Notes under the pieces: model-generated | Databases searched by the model: none | What the model was told of the DNA's origin: nothing | What the model saw: only the letters and a program-made list of their open reading frames with translations | Part shown: positions 46,078-55,575 of the stretch, one piece after another | Layout: each line of letters starts with the position of its first letter | Numbering within the stretch: position 1 is the first letter of the stretch | Source: Ilyomonas limi | GTDB lineage: Bacteria; Bacteroidota; Bacteroidia; Chitinophagales; Chitinophagaceae | Assembly: GCF_005233845.1 (NCBI RefSeq) | Contig: NZ_SZQL01000001.1 | Coordinates: 483,304 to 547,303 of the forward strand | DNA length: 64,000 bases | Direction: 5' to 3' | Made by a program: the position numbers and the translations under genes

Positions 46078-46468
46078 AAGGGTTACATAAATAAAGGTGT
46101 TCCGGAAGTGATCTCTTATAATAGTTTTCACTCTTACTTTTTTCTCCCCGACTTACGTGACTTGCATTGAAAGAAAAAAGGAACAAAAAAGTTATAAATG
46201 GATTGATGTTTTTCAATGGTATTCATGAGAACGCTTCGCTTAGTTCAAGGACAACCCGATCGCTCCGCGCATCCGTCCGGGCTTACGCGCCATTTACTCT
46301 AAAATAGATTTCTATTTTGAGTGAATATTTTGGTAACAAAGTTCTTTCGAACCGTTGTAAAGAGGGGTGAACATATTGATATACTATATTAGCTTTTGTT
46401 GCTCTAAATAGATTTGTTATAAAAGGCGATAATTTATTGTCTTTTTAGTAAGGAATAAAGGAAACATT
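46078..46468. other. Intergenic region splitting lutA from lutB
   Basis: The 391 bp contain dispersed repeat copy 2 (46169-46320), flanked by AT-rich sequence with no gene. The last 80 bases could hold a secondary promoter for lutB. I see no clear -33/-7 pair. Confidence 0.5.
46169..46320 (+). repeat. Dispersed repeat, copy 2
   Basis: Matches 15007-15210 in the same orientation through its A-rich start, TCAATGGTATTCATGAGA core and CGCTCCGCGCATCCGT block, and lacks the middle insertion of copy 1. It lies inside the rhamnose-lactate operon. Confidence 0.7.
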
Positions 46469-47842
46469 ATGCAACAGCAAACTAAAGATCACGCCACATT
46501 AGCAGCGCAGTTTAATAAAAACGAGCCGCGTGTTGACTGGCATGATGAAACATTGTGGTGGGTGCGTACAAAGCGCGATATAGCAGCGCATACACTACCT
46601 GAATGGGAAGCATTGAGAGATTTAGCTTCAGGCATAAAGAATAATGTGCTCTCTAATATGAGTGCGTACCTGGCAGCTTTCGAAAAGAAAGCGGTGCAAA
46701 ACGGTGTCAATGTTCATTGGGCTGCCGATGCAAAGGAGCACAATGAAATTATTCATACAATTCTTAAGCGGCATGGCATCAACCAGATGGTGAAAAGCAA
46801 AAGCATGCTTACTGAGGAATGCCATTTAAATCATTACTTACAAGAACACGGTGTAGAAGTAATTGATACGGATTTGGGCGAACGTATTGTACAGCTTCGG
46901 CAGGAACCACCCAGTCATATTGTGCTGCCTGCTATTCACTTAAAAAAAGAAGACGTAAGCAATACTTTTCACGAGCATCTACATACAGAGAAGGGCAATA
47001 ACGATCCTAATTTCTTAACAGCTGCTGCACGCCAGCATTTGCGCGAAAAATTCTTAACGAGAAGAGCTGCACTCACCGGCGTCAACTTTGCTATTGCGGA
47101 AACCGGCGAGTTTGTAGTATGCACCAACGAGGGCAATGCAGATATGGGCGCTCACTTAGCAGACGTGCATATTGCCAGTATGGGATTTGAAAAAATTATT
47201 CCGCTTCGCAAGCATTTGGGGGTGTTTTTACGGCTGCTTACACGCAGCGCAACAGGGCAGCCTATCACCACGTATAGCAGCCATTTTAGACGTCCGCGCA
47301 AAGGACAGGAAATGCATATTGTAATTGTGGATAACGGGCGTAGTACACAATTGGGCAGAGCCGATTTTCGCAACTCTTTAAAATGTATTCGTTGTGCTGC
47401 CTGCTTTAATACCTGCCCGGTGTACAGGCGTAGTGGCGGACATAGCTATCATACGGCTATTGCCGGCCCAATTGGTTCTATACTCGCGCCTAATTTAGAC
47501 ATGAAGCAATATGCTGATTTGCCTTTTGCTTCCACGCTTTGTGGTAGCTGCAGCAATGTATGTCCGGTAAAAATTAATATCCATGAGCAGTTGTATAAAT
47601 GGCGGCAGGTGTTGGGTAAAGATGGATATACCGGTAAGGCAAAAGAACTCAGTATGAAGGGAATGACCTTTACTTTATCACATCCTGCCGTGTATAAAAC
47701 AGCCGGTAAAATGGGCAGGTGGTTTATAAAAAATGTACCTTTTGTGGTGAATAATGGTCTTAATCCTTGGTACAAGGAAAGAGACATGCCGGAGCCACCT
47801 AAAGCCTCTTTTGGAGAATGGTATAAAAAGAATAGAAAGTAG
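46469..47842 (+). CDS. lutB: Lactate utilisation protein B
   Basis: A 457-residue protein with an N-terminal LUD domain (about 60-290, with NFAIAETGEFVVCTNEGN) and two ferredoxin-like 4Fe-4S motifs, CIRCAACFNTCPVYRR and CGSCSNVCPVKIN. The C-terminal helical tail is typical. It is the electron-transfer core of the L-lactate oxidation complex. lutC follows after 83 bp. Confidence 0.94.
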   Translation: MQQQTKDHATLAAQFNKNEPRVDWHDETLWWVRTKRDIAAHTLPEWEALRDLASGIKNNVLSNMSAYLAAFEKKAVQNGVNVHWAADAKEHNEIIHTILKRHGINQMVKSKSMLTEECHLNHYLQEHGVEVIDTDLGERIVQLRQEPPSHIVLPAIHLKKEDVSNTFHEHLHTEKGNNDPNFLTAAARQHLREKFLTRRAALTGVNFAIAETGEFVVCTNEGNADMGAHLADVHIASMGFEKIIPLRKHLGVFLRLLTRSATGQPITTYSSHFRRPRKGQEMHIVIVDNGRSTQLGRADFRNSLKCIRCAACFNTCPVYRRSGGHSYHTAIAGPIGSILAPNLDMKQYADLPFASTLCGSCSNVCPVKINIHEQLYKWRQVLGKDGYTGKAKELSMKGMTFTLSHPAVYKTAGKMGRWFIKNVPFVVNNGLNPWYKERDMPEPPKASFGEWYKKNRK

Positions 47843-47925
47843 ATACCCCAGCTCTAAAGGGAGTAATGAAGAGCCTTTTTAAAGATACGTTAATTTGGTA
47901 GAACAAATATTAATTATACATCATC

Positions 47926-48573
47926 ATGGAAGCAGCGAAGGAAGATACACAGGAACAGTATGCAGCACTAAAAGCGGAAGGTATAAAGAGTAGCCGGGAT
48001 GCGATGCTGAAAGCTATTAAACAAAATCAGCCTGCATTTATTGAAGCGCCATCCGTACCTGCTTTCGTGCCCTATTTTGATGATGCATTGCAGAAATATA
48101 TGGATGTATTGAAGGCTATTGGCGGGCGTGTGTATTTGGTGAATAATTATGAAGAAATCATCCAGCAAATAGAAGCAGATTTTGCAGGTGCAAAGAAGGT
48201 GGTTTCGTTTGAAAAGACCTTTGCTGCCATCGCTGAGATGCCGGATGCTACTAATGATCCGCACGGGTTTGCAGATGTGGATGTGTGTATTACAACATCA
48301 CCGCTGGCAGTGGCTGAAAATGGTGCTGTGTGGATATCTAACAAAGAAATGCCGGTACGGGTATTGCCTTTTATTGCACAAAGTTTAGTGGCTGTTATTC
48401 ATAAAAACAGCATTGTACCTACCATGCACGATGCTTATGACATTATTGCTAATGAAGAGTATGCCTTTGCAATTTTTATTGCTGGTCCTTCCAAAACTGC
48501 GGATATAGAACAATCATTGGTATTAGGCGCGCATGGGCCAAAAATAATGACGGTGTTTATCATAAATGAATAA
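47926..48573 (+). CDS. lutC: Lactate utilisation protein C
   Basis: A 215-residue LUD-domain protein (DUF162) with ITTSPLAVAENGAVWIS and the C-terminal FIAGPSKTADIEQSLVLGAHGP motif that marks LutC. It is the third subunit of the L-lactate oxidising complex. It ends the rhamnose-lactate block; the following 800 bp have no gene. Confidence 0.93.
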   Translation: MEAAKEDTQEQYAALKAEGIKSSRDAMLKAIKQNQPAFIEAPSVPAFVPYFDDALQKYMDVLKAIGGRVYLVNNYEEIIQQIEADFAGAKKVVSFEKTFAAIAEMPDATNDPHGFADVDVCITTSPLAVAENGAVWISNKEMPVRVLPFIAQSLVAVIHKNSIVPTMHDAYDIIANEEYAFAIFIAGPSKTADIEQSLVLGAHGPKIMTVFIINE

Positions 48574-49380
48574 TTGCTTTGTATAAAGCAACTATTCTAA
48601 CCCTTCATTTACCAGCAGTATTTATTTAATCAATCCTACCCATCTACATCCTGAAATTAGTAACTTAAGACTGTAAGTAACTACACCTCGCCGTATTGCT
48701 ATTTATATAAAACTTAAGAAGTGTTTTAAAGCGAAATATCAAAGCATAATCAGCGTTGCTGATCAATAAAGAAGAGATTATACTTAAGTCCTTCCCGTCT
48801 CAAAAAAATTTGCAGTGTAAATTAACAAAGCTTAACTTTATTCAAGCTAACATTAGCGCAATGTGGCAGTAATATTTAGGTAACTGCTGCTGTACAAAGT
48901 GTTGTTTGTTAGTGGCATATAAACTACTGTTACGAAAAAGAGAATTACCTGCTTTGGCCTTCCGCTATATCAAAAGAAATCAGGATAACAGGCGCTTTTA
49001 AAAACACGATTGCAATAAAAAGAACATTACAAACCTTTAAATACGCGTATTCTGAAAAGAGATCAGCATATACTTCTATAATAAGCATTGCAGCTATTTT
49101 GTTGAAGTTGTCTTAATGAATGTGACACATACTGCACTAACTGCTAATGGTTATTAAATCTTATAGTATATGCAAATTTCAGCTTGCGGATAATGTTTCC
49201 TGATATATCTGCTACTACGATAAATAAGTATGGAAGACAGGAGCTAAGATGGAAGTTCAGCTTACTTAATAACTATCAATTTGTAGCTGTGTGCAGCAAA
49301 GATGTATGTAACGCGGCTGCAATGGACTGACTGTAAAAAAGTGTGCTGATTATTACGTTGAAATAATAAAATCAACTTCT
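48574..49380. other. Long intergenic region, no gene seen
   Basis: The 807 AT-rich bp contain no coding frame of plausible composition, no tRNA-like cloverleaf and no strong hairpin. The far end should hold the promoter of the lipid-like operon. Confidence 0.4.
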
Positions 49381-50382
49381 ATGTTTGAAGAATATCCCTT
49401 TAAAGCAAATGATGGTTTTCAATGTAAACTATTAAGGGTTGCCGATGCTGCCAGTGCTACCAAAGGTCCGGTAATGCTGGTACATGGGGCTGGTGTACGG
49501 GGTAATATTTTTAATCCACCCAACGAGACAAACCTGGTACAAATGCTGCAGCAGGCAGGCTACGATGTATGGCTCGAAAACTGGCGGGGCAGCATTGTTT
49601 GCCCGAAAAATGAATGGGATTTGGATGTGGTTGCCGAAAACGACCATCCTGCGGCTGTAAAGGAAATATGCAGGATAACGGGTGCCCAGTCCATCAAAGC
49701 AGTTATCCACTGCCAGGGCTCTACCAGCTTTATGATTTCGGCAGTAAGAGGCTTGGTGCCCGAAGTAGATACAATTGTATCCAATGCCGTTTCGCTGCAC
49801 CCGGTGGTACCTGATTATTCAAAGTTTAAGCTGAATTATTTTTTGCCCTTAATCAAACCGCTTACCCATTACCTTAACCCACATTGGGGCGATGATGCGC
49901 CGGATTTTGTATCAAAATTTTTTAGAACGGTGGTGCAATTAACGCATCGTGAAAACGACACAACCGTAGGCAAAATGGTAAGCTTTACCTATGGCGCCGG
50001 CTTTCCTGCATTGTGGGAATTAAATAACCTCACAGCAACCACCAAACAATGGATTCGCAATGAGTTTGGTAATGTGCCCATCAGCTTTTTTGAACACATC
50101 CGTAAATGCGTGGACAATGGCGTTCTGGTATCAAAAGATGGTAAAACAAACTATGCAGCAACAGCTCCAAAAACGGCTGCCCGGTTTGTGTTTTTAACTG
50201 GTACGCTCAATAAATGTTTTCGTAGCCTGAGCCAGCAAAACACTTATCAATATTTCGATGCATTACGACCGCACTATCATCAATTTTATGAATATCCAAC
50301 ATACAGTCATTTAGATATTTTCCTGGGCAAAAATGCACACAAAGACATTTTTCCTACCATCATCAACGAATTAAATGCATAA
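49381..50382 (+). CDS. Alpha/beta-hydrolase, partner of GMC-type oxidoreductase operons
   Basis: A 333-residue alpha/beta-hydrolase without signal peptide. It has an oxyanion HGAGVRGNIF near 35-44 and a nucleophile in IHCQGSTSFM with Ser114. The elbow lacks the first glycine of GxSxG. From memory, this domain is fused to the C-terminus of GMC oxidoreductases in some other bacteria; here it is a separate first gene of the operon that ends with such a GMC enzyme. The substrate may be an ester-bearing lipid or sterol-like compound. Confidence 0.75.
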   Translation: MFEEYPFKANDGFQCKLLRVADAASATKGPVMLVHGAGVRGNIFNPPNETNLVQMLQQAGYDVWLENWRGSIVCPKNEWDLDVVAENDHPAAVKEICRITGAQSIKAVIHCQGSTSFMISAVRGLVPEVDTIVSNAVSLHPVVPDYSKFKLNYFLPLIKPLTHYLNPHWGDDAPDFVSKFFRTVVQLTHRENDTTVGKMVSFTYGAGFPALWELNNLTATTKQWIRNEFGNVPISFFEHIRKCVDNGVLVSKDGKTNYAATAPKTAARFVFLTGTLNKCFRSLSQQNTYQYFDALRPHYHQFYEYPTYSHLDIFLGKNAHKDIFPTIINELNA

Positions 50383-51277
50383 TGCTATGAGTGTACCCAA
50401 ACGAATAAAAACATACGCCGGACGTTATGCACTGGTAGATGACGTTCCCTTTACCCTGCCGGTACAAGCTAAAAATACACCTGCTTTTATGGCTGGTTTC
50501 TTTTGCAATTACGATAAAGCTAAACAACTACTGCCGGGCAACGAACTGTATCCTTTCAAATTTGCGAATGGCAAGGCGGTGTTTATGGTAACGGTGGTAA
50601 ACTATGTTAATACCAATATTGGTAAATACATTGAATACAGCATTGCACTGGCCTGCACCAAAGGCAAAAAGCAGGCACCCGCTATGCTGCCTGCACTCCT
50701 GATGAAGCGGTACGGCACCGGCCAGTTTATCCTCGACCTGCCGGTGAGCAGCGACATATCGGTGAAAGGCGGTAAGGGAATTTGGGGAATGCCAAAGCAT
50801 AAAGCGAGTCTGGATTTTAAAGTAACGGATAACACCGTTTCTGCGCAATACGAAAAAGATGGACAATTTGCTTTTCGTATTGAAATTGAAAAGCCTAAAA
50901 GAATCATTTTTCCCATCAACATCGGGGCTACCAATTATGGACATTTCCGCAACATGCTCATGCAATCTTATATCTATTTCAAAGCTAAAGCAGGTATTTG
51001 CCTGGGCAAAAAGGCTAAAGGAACGCTGTACATCGGCGATCATCCGCGAACGGCGTTTATGCGCAATTTAGACATTGAAAGCAAGCCTTTCTTCACCTTG
51101 TTTATGCCTTCGGCAAATGGCATTCTCGACGACCATTTTCAATGCTGGTTTGTAACCTACAAAGACAAGCCCGATAAAGTAACACCCGAAGGTTTTGAAA
51201 GCGTCATTAACCTCGGATTAGGCGAAGACTGGCTGCCTGCACCTGCTGTTACCGATTATGAAAAATACAGGATATAA
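50375..51277 (+). CDS. Acetoacetate-decarboxylase-fold protein
   Basis: About 300 residues resembling the acetoacetate decarboxylase superfamily: YYPFKFANGKAVFMVTVVNY-like N-terminal beta core, then IWGMPKHKASL and a TLYIGDHPRTAFM end. The classical catalytic lysine context was not confirmed. ATGs at 50375 (8-bp overlap with the hydrolase gene) and 50387 are both possible. The fold also hosts enzymes other than decarboxylases, so only the fold is assigned. Confidence 0.7.
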   Translation: MHNAMSVPKRIKTYAGRYALVDDVPFTLPVQAKNTPAFMAGFFCNYDKAKQLLPGNELYPFKFANGKAVFMVTVVNYVNTNIGKYIEYSIALACTKGKKQAPAMLPALLMKRYGTGQFILDLPVSSDISVKGGKGIWGMPKHKASLDFKVTDNTVSAQYEKDGQFAFRIEIEKPKRIIFPINIGATNYGHFRNMLMQSYIYFKAKAGICLGKKAKGTLYIGDHPRTAFMRNLDIESKPFFTLFMPSANGILDDHFQCWFVTYKDKPDKVTPEGFESVINLGLGEDWLPAPAVTDYEKYRI

Positions 51278-51286
51278 AAACAATGT

Positions 51287-51802
51287 ATGGAGAACGGTAT
51301 GATTACGCACAAAAACAGATCGCCCCTGAAAAAAATACTGCTTCATATCAGCAGTATTTACACCTTTTTCATTGCCTCGTGGCACATGGGACTCATGATA
51401 TCAGTATTGTTGCTGTGGTATCCAAGCTGGAGCGGACTAACCATTGATACCGTTAAAACCAACTTTGATATACCTGCACAAACCGCAACAAATTTGTTTG
51501 TGATAATGGTGCCCATAGCCATCACAACTGCTTTTATTTTGGTAATAGGAGAGTGGAAAAACATCTTGCGCTGGCCTGCCATTGTTGCGTTTATCGGGCT
51601 TACTGGTGCATCTATCGTTGCAAAGTATTTTCTCTTTCCCATCAACGATATTATTTATGCCGGCGTAAAAGATCAGAACGAACTAACGCCATTACTGATC
51701 AAATGGATGGCGCTGAATAATTGGCGGGTTTTCTTTAGTGCGCTTACCTGGGTAGCCATGATGACCTACTATACCATGAAATGTGAAATGAAAACTGCAT
51801 GA
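51287..51802 (+). CDS. Four-helix membrane protein, DUF1772-like
   Basis: A 171-residue inner-membrane protein with four hydrophobic helices (about 15-40, 63-85, 93-112, 143-162). The WMALNNWRVFFSALTW segment recalls DUF1772/anthrone-oxygenase-like proteins. It starts 9 bp after the preceding gene and overlaps the next by 4 bp. Function unknown. Confidence 0.65.
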   Translation: MENGMITHKNRSPLKKILLHISSIYTFFIASWHMGLMISVLLLWYPSWSGLTIDTVKTNFDIPAQTATNLFVIMVPIAITTAFILVIGEWKNILRWPAIVAFIGLTGASIVAKYFLFPINDIIYAGVKDQNELTPLLIKWMALNNWRVFFSALTWVAMMTYYTMKCEMKTA

Positions 51803-52185
51803 AAAAATACCTGAGATTAATAATCATTTTAATTGGCATACTGACTGCTGTTTCGGGGTTGATGCAAATGCTGTTTCCGGCTTTTGTTTTAAAACTCGTG
51901 GGTGCCGAAATCACCAACACTACCAAACATTTTTTTGCCATTGTTGGAATGTTCATGTTTTTATTCGGTGGTTTAATACTTCATGCGCTGTATAGCATTC
52001 AAGACAACAAAGCAGCTATACTATGGTGTGCTTTACAAAAGTTTGGTGCATCCATCGCCGTAGCTATTGGCATTGCGCATCATTTGTTTGCATGGATGGC
52101 AGGACTGGTTGCTTTGTTCGATTTTATTTCGGGCATTATCATTCTGCTTTATTTTAAATCAATATATACTTATGAAGTTCGCTAA
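51799..52185 (+). CDS. Small four-helix membrane protein, unknown function
   Basis: 128 residues, almost entirely four hydrophobic helices. I do not recognise a specific family. Coupling by a 4-bp overlap with the preceding membrane-protein gene suggests the two products act together, perhaps as one membrane complex with the lipid-active enzymes of this operon. A 214-bp gap follows. Confidence 0.65.
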   Translation: MKKYLRLIIILIGILTAVSGLMQMLFPAFVLKLVGAEITNTTKHFFAIVGMFMFLFGGLILHALYSIQDNKAAILWCALQKFGASIAVAIGIAHHLFAWMAGLVALFDFISGIIILLYFKSIYTYEVR

Positions 52186-52399
52186 TTATTGCTTTTGCTA
52201 ATTGCTGGTATGCTTTATCCGCCTGAATTGAGCGGATAAGTGTTACAGGAATTGTTTTTATTCAACAGACCTATTCATAAAAAAGTATATAGAACAAATG
52301 AATGTTAGATGTAAGGCCTCATAGCTATTTGGGTGATAAACGAACGCCACCTGCTTATAACTTAAATGCATGTATGTGATGATAAAATAAATTTCACTT

Positions 52400-53797
52400 A
52401 TGGCTAAATTCCTTTCAAAAAACAATGCTGTTCACCGCTCGCTTATTCTTGCGGGTGGTGGTGTGCGCCTTGCCTATCATGCAGGCGTGTTGAGGGTATT
52501 GGAGGAGGAAGGATTATCATTCGATCATGTGGATGGCACATCCGGCGGCATATTTGGAACGGCCATGTTGGCGAGTGGTATTACGCCTGTAGAAGCAGGC
52601 CTTCGCTGGCGGAAACTAAAGCTGGGTGGGTTCATGAATCTGGTGCCGTTTAAGGATGCGCATTTCCGGCTTTCTAAATTCTTCAATGGTGCAGAAGGAA
52701 TTAAAAAGGCCATCTTTCCCGGCCTGGGTATTGATATAGAAAAGGTAAATGCCAATACTGACTTTGATGCCACTTTTAATGTTTGTAATTTCTCGAAAAA
52801 AAAAGTAGAAAGTTTTACGCATACGCAGGCAACGATTAATCATTTGGTCGCCGGTTTATCGTTGCCGATGTTTATACCCGCTACCAAGATAGGAGATGAT
52901 TGGTACACCGATGCAGTATGGATAAAAGATGCCAACCTTACGGAAACGGTAAAGCGTGGCACACAGGAAATCTGGCTGATATGGTGCATTGGCAATACGC
53001 CTGTTTACCGGCACGGGCGCTTTAATGAATACGTGCACATGATAGAGATTAGCGCCAACGCAGGCATCATGAGAGAATTAGACTGGATGGAACAGGTAAA
53101 TAATGCGCGCGAAAAAGAAGGCTTGCCTGCTATCAAACTGCACATTGTAAAACCGGAATTTCCTTTACCATTAGATCCTGCTTTTTTTCTGAAAAAAATA
53201 GATGCCGATACATTAATCAACATGGGCTATGCCGATACCAAAGCGTATTGCAGGCAGTACAAGGAAATGCCTGTTGTTATCAATCCCGCAACGGCAACGG
53301 TAATGAAAAACTGCGATGCCACACTGCATTTCAGGCAGCAGTTTTATGGCAGTATTTTACTGGACGGTGGTAAGCAACAAGTTTGTTTGCACCTGGCTTA
53401 TTTTATCCGAAAAATGGATAGTGAATATGTATTGCAGCAATTTGCTTCCATTGAATTGGTAGGTAGCGATGAAGTAATTCCGGGATATGAGCATAGGGTT
53501 GTAAAAACAAGGAAGGGCGAACTATCGGGCAGGTTTTGCGTTCAACACAACAACAATATTATTCAGGTAAATAGTAGTATCTTGTTTTCCGATTCGCTTG
53601 CGCTTTTTGTAGGGCTGGATTGCAAAAAAGCTATTATAACTGTTACTGAGAACGATGGAATGCCAAATACAACTACCTTTTACCAGCCTGCCCTTAACAG
53701 GATAAACAATGCGGCGCATTTGTATATAGATGGCAATTTTTCTTTTGTGGAAAAATGGAAATGGAAGCGTGCGTTACTGGATTATATTTTTCAATAA
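52400..53797 (+). CDS. Patatin-like phospholipase
   Basis: A 465-residue lipid acyl hydrolase. The oxyanion loop is LAGGGVRLAYHAGVL and the nucleophile is in DGTSGGIFG. The catalytic aspartate is probably in WYTDAVWIKDANL, where patatins normally have DGG. A beta-rich C-terminal extension (about 290-465) has no family name I know. There is no signal peptide. It is followed 2 bp later by the metallophosphoesterase gene. Confidence 0.82.
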   Translation: MAKFLSKNNAVHRSLILAGGGVRLAYHAGVLRVLEEEGLSFDHVDGTSGGIFGTAMLASGITPVEAGLRWRKLKLGGFMNLVPFKDAHFRLSKFFNGAEGIKKAIFPGLGIDIEKVNANTDFDATFNVCNFSKKKVESFTHTQATINHLVAGLSLPMFIPATKIGDDWYTDAVWIKDANLTETVKRGTQEIWLIWCIGNTPVYRHGRFNEYVHMIEISANAGIMRELDWMEQVNNAREKEGLPAIKLHIVKPEFPLPLDPAFFLKKIDADTLINMGYADTKAYCRQYKEMPVVINPATATVMKNCDATLHFRQQFYGSILLDGGKQQVCLHLAYFIRKMDSEYVLQQFASIELVGSDEVIPGYEHRVVKTRKGELSGRFCVQHNNNIIQVNSSILFSDSLALFVGLDCKKAIITVTENDGMPNTTTFYQPALNRINNAAHLYIDGNFSFVEKWKWKRALLDYIFQ

Positions 53798-53799
53798 GC

Positions 53800-55575
53800 A
53801 TGGATATGGAGAGACAATATAAGCAGTCTAAAATGGTGAATTGGTATCAGCCCCGTATGCTGCTGAGCATTGGGTTGAAGGCGGTGATTTCGGGCACGTT
53901 TGGCAACTACGCAGACCGCAGAGAACTGGAAGCAGCGTTGGACAACAACCTGGATAACGAAAAAGAGTGGGAACAATTAGAAACTGAATATGGTAAGAAC
54001 GAAGAAATCTGGATTGATGTAATCAACGATACAGGTGATGGGTTCAACTCCACTTTTGCTGTTGCCAAAACGGTTGCACAAAAAACACTAACATTTAGCT
54101 ATACAAATGAGGAAGGCAACTTGCAAAGCGTAACAACACAACGTGGTAAAATTTTGATATTCGGGGGCGATGAAGTGTATCCTTTTCCTACACTTGAAGA
54201 ATACACCAACCGCTTTAAAATTCCGTTTGCTTCGGCGTGCGACGACGTGGCTGAATTAACCAAAGAAAACGACCGTCCGCACCTCTACGCCATTCCCGGC
54301 AACCACGATTGGTACGATGGGTTAGGCAATTTTATTAAACTCTTTTGCCAGCAGCGCTGGATTGGTATTTGGAGCACCAAACAGCACCGCAGTTATTTTG
54401 CATTGCCCCTGCCTTGCAACTATTGGATTTGGGCTACGGATATACAGTTAAATTCCGACATTGATAAGCCGCAGTTAAACTATTTTGAAGCGATTGCCAA
54501 AACCGAAATGAAAGATAACGACAGGATTATTCTGATAACTGCCGAACCGGCCTGGGTGTATAAGCAAATACATAAAGAGGATCGCTCGTACGATAAGCTG
54601 AAATTTTTTGTAGATAATTACATTCACAACAAAAACGGATGCACAGGAAGAACTTTCAAATTGGCGGCTACACTCACAGGCGATCTGCATCAATATGCGC
54701 GCTTTTGTAATAAGGAAAAACCGCAGGGACACCAGTATTTTACTGCAGGTGGCGGTGGTGCTTTTTTGCATTTGACGCATAATCTGCCTTCCTGCTTAAA
54801 ATCCATCCGTGAGGGAGATGATGCCGCCAATGATATTTATCAGCAAAAGGTATTTCCCGAAAAAAAAGATTCGCACCGGCTGCTGCTGGGCAACCTGCTT
54901 TTTCCATTCAAAAATGTTACATTCACCTTCTTACTGTTTTGTATTTACCTGTTTATTTTTTGGATAGTACAGGATCATTATCCGGGAGCATTTATTAATG
55001 CAATGAAATATCATTATCCGTTTGTACATTTTGTATTTACGGTATTAAGCCATCCTTTTTTATGTATTCTCACGCTAGGGCTGAGTGCCGGTTTTTATGC
55101 TTTTTCCGATACGAATGTAACGTCTAAAGCAGCGCCGGTTGCAGGTTTTATACATGCTGTTGCGCAAGCTGTTGTTCTCTTGCTTACATTGTATTATAAT
55201 AGTTCGTTGTGGTATGTTCTTAATGCAGAAAACTATAGCCTTGTTGCAAAAATAGTCACTGCTCTGTTTGCCTCTTTTGTTGGTAGCATTATAGCCGCGT
55301 TTGTTATGGGCGTGTATTTGTATGTAAGCAACCTATTGTTCAACATGCATATCAACGAAGCTTCTTCCTCCCTTGCTTCGCCCGATTATAAAAACTTTCT
55401 CCGGTTGCATGTTCACAAAGATGGCGTTACAGTTTATCCCGTTGGCATTAAGAAAGTACCCAGAAAATGGCAGCAGCATTACAACAAAGATAAAGACACG
55501 TACTCTTTTACAGGAGCAGTTGTTGAAAGTGCACTCATCGAAGAACCCATTCATATTTTAAATAATCAGCTATGA
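53800..55575 (+). CDS. Membrane-anchored metallophosphoesterase
   Basis: About 591 residues from the ATG at 53800 (MDMERQYKQ), directly after the patatin stop. Calcineurin-like motifs are GGDEVYP, GNHDWYDG and TGDLHQYARF. The first metal motif, normally DxH, seems replaced by INDTGDGF. Four C-terminal transmembrane helices (about 370-520) and a cytosolic tail follow. It could act on a phosphorylated lipid headgroup. The stop overlaps the GMC start by four bases. Confidence 0.82.
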   Translation: MDMERQYKQSKMVNWYQPRMLLSIGLKAVISGTFGNYADRRELEAALDNNLDNEKEWEQLETEYGKNEEIWIDVINDTGDGFNSTFAVAKTVAQKTLTFSYTNEEGNLQSVTTQRGKILIFGGDEVYPFPTLEEYTNRFKIPFASACDDVAELTKENDRPHLYAIPGNHDWYDGLGNFIKLFCQQRWIGIWSTKQHRSYFALPLPCNYWIWATDIQLNSDIDKPQLNYFEAIAKTEMKDNDRIILITAEPAWVYKQIHKEDRSYDKLKFFVDNYIHNKNGCTGRTFKLAATLTGDLHQYARFCNKEKPQGHQYFTAGGGGAFLHLTHNLPSCLKSIREGDDAANDIYQQKVFPEKKDSHRLLLGNLLFPFKNVTFTFLLFCIYLFIFWIVQDHYPGAFINAMKYHYPFVHFVFTVLSHPFLCILTLGLSAGFYAFSDTNVTSKAAPVAGFIHAVAQAVVLLLTLYYNSSLWYVLNAENYSLVAKIVTALFASFVGSIIAAFVMGVYLYVSNLLFNMHINEASSSLASPDYKNFLRLHVHKDGVTVYPVGIKKVPRKWQQHYNKDKDTYSFTGAVVESALIEEPIHILNNQL

